Of a stretch of DNA of 64,000 nt, positions 62,509 to 64,000 are shown piece after piece. The position numbers were made by a program, and so were the translations under genes. Positions within the stretch are counted from its first letter, which is position 1, and each line of letters starts with the position of its first letter. The stretch is from Streptomyces sp. Root431. Its GTDB lineage: Bacteria; Actinomycetota; Actinomycetes; Streptomycetales; Streptomycetaceae. Below the pieces are notes generated by a model. It had not been told where the DNA came from, did not search any database, and worked only from the letters and a program-made list of their open reading frames with translations. The stretch spans positions 386,189 through 450,188 of the forward strand of contig NZ_LMEI01000009.1 in the NCBI RefSeq assembly GCF_001426585.1, written 5' to 3'.

Positions 62509-63525
62509 TCAGGCGGTGGCCGGTACGGCCGGGACCTGCTGCGTGATGCAGTGGACGCCGCCGCCGCCGTAGGCGATCGCGGGCGCCCGCACCCCGACGA
62601 CCTTGCGGCCGGGGTACGCCGCGGCGATGACGGCGAGCGCTTCGTCGTCCTGCGGCACACCGGCCACGGGGACGACGACGCCGCCGTTGGCCACGTAGTA
62701 GTTCAGGTAGGACACCTCGACCCGGCCGCCGGCGATGTCGGCGTAGGCGGTCTGCGGGACGTCGACGATCTCGAACGGGCGGCCCTGGGCGTCGGTGGTG
62801 GCCTCGAGTACGGCGCGGTTGGCCCGCGTCCGGGCGTAGTCGGGATGCGCGGGGTCGTCGGGCAGGGAGACGACGACCCTGCCGGGTGCGGCGAAGGCGC
62901 AGACGCCGTCGACGTGCCCGTCGGTCTCCGTGTCCAGCAGGCCTCCGTACGGAAGCCAGACAACCTTGTCGACGCCGAGCCGGGATTTGAGTTCCGTCTC
63001 GATCTCGTCCCGGTTCATCCCCGGGTTCCTGTTGGGGTGGAGCAGGCACTGCTCGGTCGTGATCAGCGTGCCTTCGCCGTCGACGGTGATCGCCCCGCCT
63101 TCGAGGATCATGTCGGAGGCGATGCGCTCGACGCCGAGGTGCTCCAGGAGGAGGGCGCTGACCCGGTCGTCGGAGTCGTACGGGTGGTGCTTGCGTCCCC
63201 AGGCGTTGAAGCGGAAGTCCACGCCGGCGCGGTTGCCGTCGCCGTCGAGGACGAAGATCGGGGCGGAGTCGCGAAACCACGAGTCGTCCTGCTCCAGCTC
63301 CACCACGGTGATCGCGTCGCCGCACGTCTCCCGGGCCTCGTCGCCGTGGCCGGGCGGCGCGACCATGGTCACCGGCTCGAACGCGGCGATGGCGCGGGCG
63401 ACGTTCGCGTACTCCTCCTTGACCTCGTCCAGCACGCCGCCCCACAGGTCCTCCCGGACGGGCCAGGCCATCAGGCACCCCTCGTGCGCGGACCACTCGG
63501 CGGGCATACGGAATGCAGTCATCAC
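62509..63525 (-). CDS. aguA: Cytoplasmic agmatine deiminase (paralogue 3)
   Basis: This 338-residue agmatine deiminase-type enzyme has no signal peptide and should act in the cytoplasm, converting agmatine to N-carbamoylputrescine and ammonia. It has MPAEWSAHEGCLMAWP at the N-terminus, DDSWFRDSAPIF, TETDGHVDGVCAF and GGGGVHCITQQVP with the catalytic Cys. It is diverged from the two exported paralogues, which have WMRDTGP rather than WFRDSAP. The start is GTG at 63525, with ATG immediately following at 63522. It heads the ABC transporter operon. No N-carbamoylputrescine amidase gene is in the window. Confidence 0.92.
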   Translation of the reverse strand: MMTAFRMPAEWSAHEGCLMAWPVREDLWGGVLDEVKEEYANVARAIAAFEPVTMVAPPGHGDEARETCGDAITVVELEQDDSWFRDSAPIFVLDGDGNRAGVDFRFNAWGRKHHPYDSDDRVSALLLEHLGVERIASDMILEGGAITVDGEGTLITTEQCLLHPNRNPGMNRDEIETELKSRLGVDKVVWLPYGGLLDTETDGHVDGVCAFAAPGRVVVSLPDDPAHPDYARTRANRAVLEATTDAQGRPFEIVDVPQTAYADIAGGRVEVSYLNYYVANGGVVVPVAGVPQDDEALAVIAAAYPGRKVVGVRAPAIAYGGGGVHCITQQVPAVPATA

Positions 63526-63613
63526 GGGTCTCTCTTCGTGTCGCCAGAAGTACCCGTCGGCGGTGGCCGGCTCAGCCTGGCGGATGTGCGGGACGGGTAC
63601 GCGGTGTGAACAG

Positions 63614-63643
63614 CATCCTCCTCTCGACTGAAAATTCAGTCAA
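63614..63643 (-). promoter_or_regulatory. Promoter and perfect palindromic operator of the deiminase-ABC operon
   Basis: GACTGAAAATTCAGTC (63626-63641) has perfect 7-bp arms around AA and sits about 100 bases upstream of aguA. A -35 TTGACT (63638-63643) overlaps it, as in the NCS1 operon; the -10 is weak (GAGGAT-like). The shared operator implies one regulator for both operons. Confidence 0.7.
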
Positions 63644-63703
63644 GAGGATGGATACAGCTTTCAGGTGGAGGGATACGGCTTTGGAGAATCGGCCAGCCGG
63701 GCC

Positions 63704-63790
63704 GGATTACAGGCAGTACCCGGCCGGGCTGCAGGAGGCACCCGGCCCGGGCTACAGGGCAGCACCCGGCCCGGGCTACAGGAAGTACAG
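63704..63790. repeat. Imperfect 22-24-bp tandem repeats at the ureC 3' end
   Basis: About three and a half units around GGGCTACAGG-N5-CACCCGGCC run through the stop codon of the urease alpha gene into the downstream spacer. The GC-palindromic CCCGGCCGGG cores may also act in termination. Confidence 0.7.
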
Positions 63791-64000
63791 GCGGCTCAGC
63801 GACACCTGCTGCGCCGGCTCGGAGCGCATCGGATCGCCGTCGAGGGTCACCAGGCCGCTGCGCGGATCGACGTCCACCTGCCCGAGGCGGGAGTTGCGCA
63901 GCATGTCGGCCGGGCCGATCCCCCGGGTACCCCGTACCGCCACACGCCTGCGCCGGGTGCCCAGCGTGTCGTACGGCGAACCGAAGGAGCCGGATTCGGC
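63776..64000 (-). CDS. ureC: Urease subunit alpha, C-terminal fragment
   Basis: The last 74 codons of a leftward gene are present. Reading from the window edge they include VAVRGTRGIGPADMLRNSRL, then GQVDVDPRSGLVTLDGDP, RSEPAQQVSLSRLYFL and a TAG stop. This follows the conserved C-terminus of urease alpha (VRG-x-RG, DM-x-x-N, VDP-x-x-x-V-x-x-DG, EPA, YFL). The nickel site and start lie beyond the window. Urease would use urea from allantoicase. Proximity to the deiminase operon suggests a nitrogen-recovery locus. Confidence 0.85.
   Translation of the reverse strand, partial: AESGSFGSPYDTLGTRRRRVAVRGTRGIGPADMLRNSRLGQVDVDPRSGLVTLDGDPMRSEPAQQVSLSRLYFL

Overview
The window is high-GC actinobacterial DNA and almost certainly comes from a Streptomyces-type chromosome. 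Codon use is strongly G/C at third positions, many starts are GTG, and there are Streptomyces-typical families such as DUF5955, DUF2550, TIGR04222 and an IclR-type AllR. Most of it is ordinary chromosome. Two patches look accessory: about 39.0-39.9 kb, with an IS5 remnant, and about 47.3-53.1 kb, with degenerate genes.

Layout. Positions 1-3.2 kb hold a DMT exporter, a DUF2550 protein, a RibD/DHFR-like protein and an SDR. Positions 3.3-6.9 kb hold allantoicase (alc), allantoinase (allB) and the divergent IclR regulator allR. Positions 7-11 kb hold an FtsX/ATPase exporter with a divergent NarL-type two-component system and a small DUF5955 protein. Positions 11.2-13.8 kb hold a MobA/MocA-like nucleotidyltransferase and malate synthase (aceB). 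Positions 14-18.9 kb hold a secreted SGNH hydrolase, an unknown 602-residue protein, an FN3 lipoprotein and an unknown 200-residue protein. Positions 18.9-26.1 kb hold a leftward purine-salvage and urate block: OHCU decarboxylase, HIU hydrolase, uricase, xanthine-type permease, 8-oxoguanine deaminase, second permease, and a racemase-like protein that lacks both catalytic cysteines. Positions 26.2-30.5 kb hold an HTH_22 regulator, a thiamine-binding protein, hydroxypyruvate isomerase, tartronate semialdehyde reductase and catalase. Positions 31-33.9 kb hold a secreted HNH-type protein, an MFS transporter and an ArsR-type regulator. Glyoxylate carboligase (gcl) is at 34-35.7 kb. Positions 36-39 kb hold a zinc-ribbon/nuclease-like protein, a TIGR04222 membrane protein and a GNAT protein. 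Two acyl-CoA synthetases with a GAF-LuxR regulator lie at 40-44.3 kb. SUKH-3, winged-helix and CorA genes lie at 44.4-47.3 kb. An ECF41-type sigma factor with its carboxymuconolactone decarboxylase-like partner lies at 48.3-49.7 kb. A deiminase/transport block at 53-63.5 kb runs up to the 3' end of a urease alpha gene at the right edge.

How the genes fit together. The purine genes spell urate -> 5-hydroxyisourate -> OHCU -> S-allantoin -> allantoate -> ureidoglycolate + urea. Glyoxylate is then handled by malate synthase or by Gcl/Hyi/GlxR, and catalase is available for uricase H2O2. The dispersed units are tied together by two palindromic motifs that I found by eye. One is a 15-bp TTCCN7GGAA-type site present as tandem pairs exactly 21 bp apart at allB-allR, aceB, hyi and gcl; AllR is the likely binder. 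The other is a TCAAC-N5-GTTGA site at allB, aceB, the uricase operon and katA.

The most unusual block is at 53-63.5 kb. It has three agmatine-deiminase paralogues, two with twin-arginine signal peptides, wired to a peptide/nickel-type ABC importer and an NCS1 permease. Both operons there carry the palindrome GACTGAAAATTCAGTC, one perfect and one with a single mismatch. I infer a deimination and uptake system for an unidentified guanidino compound.
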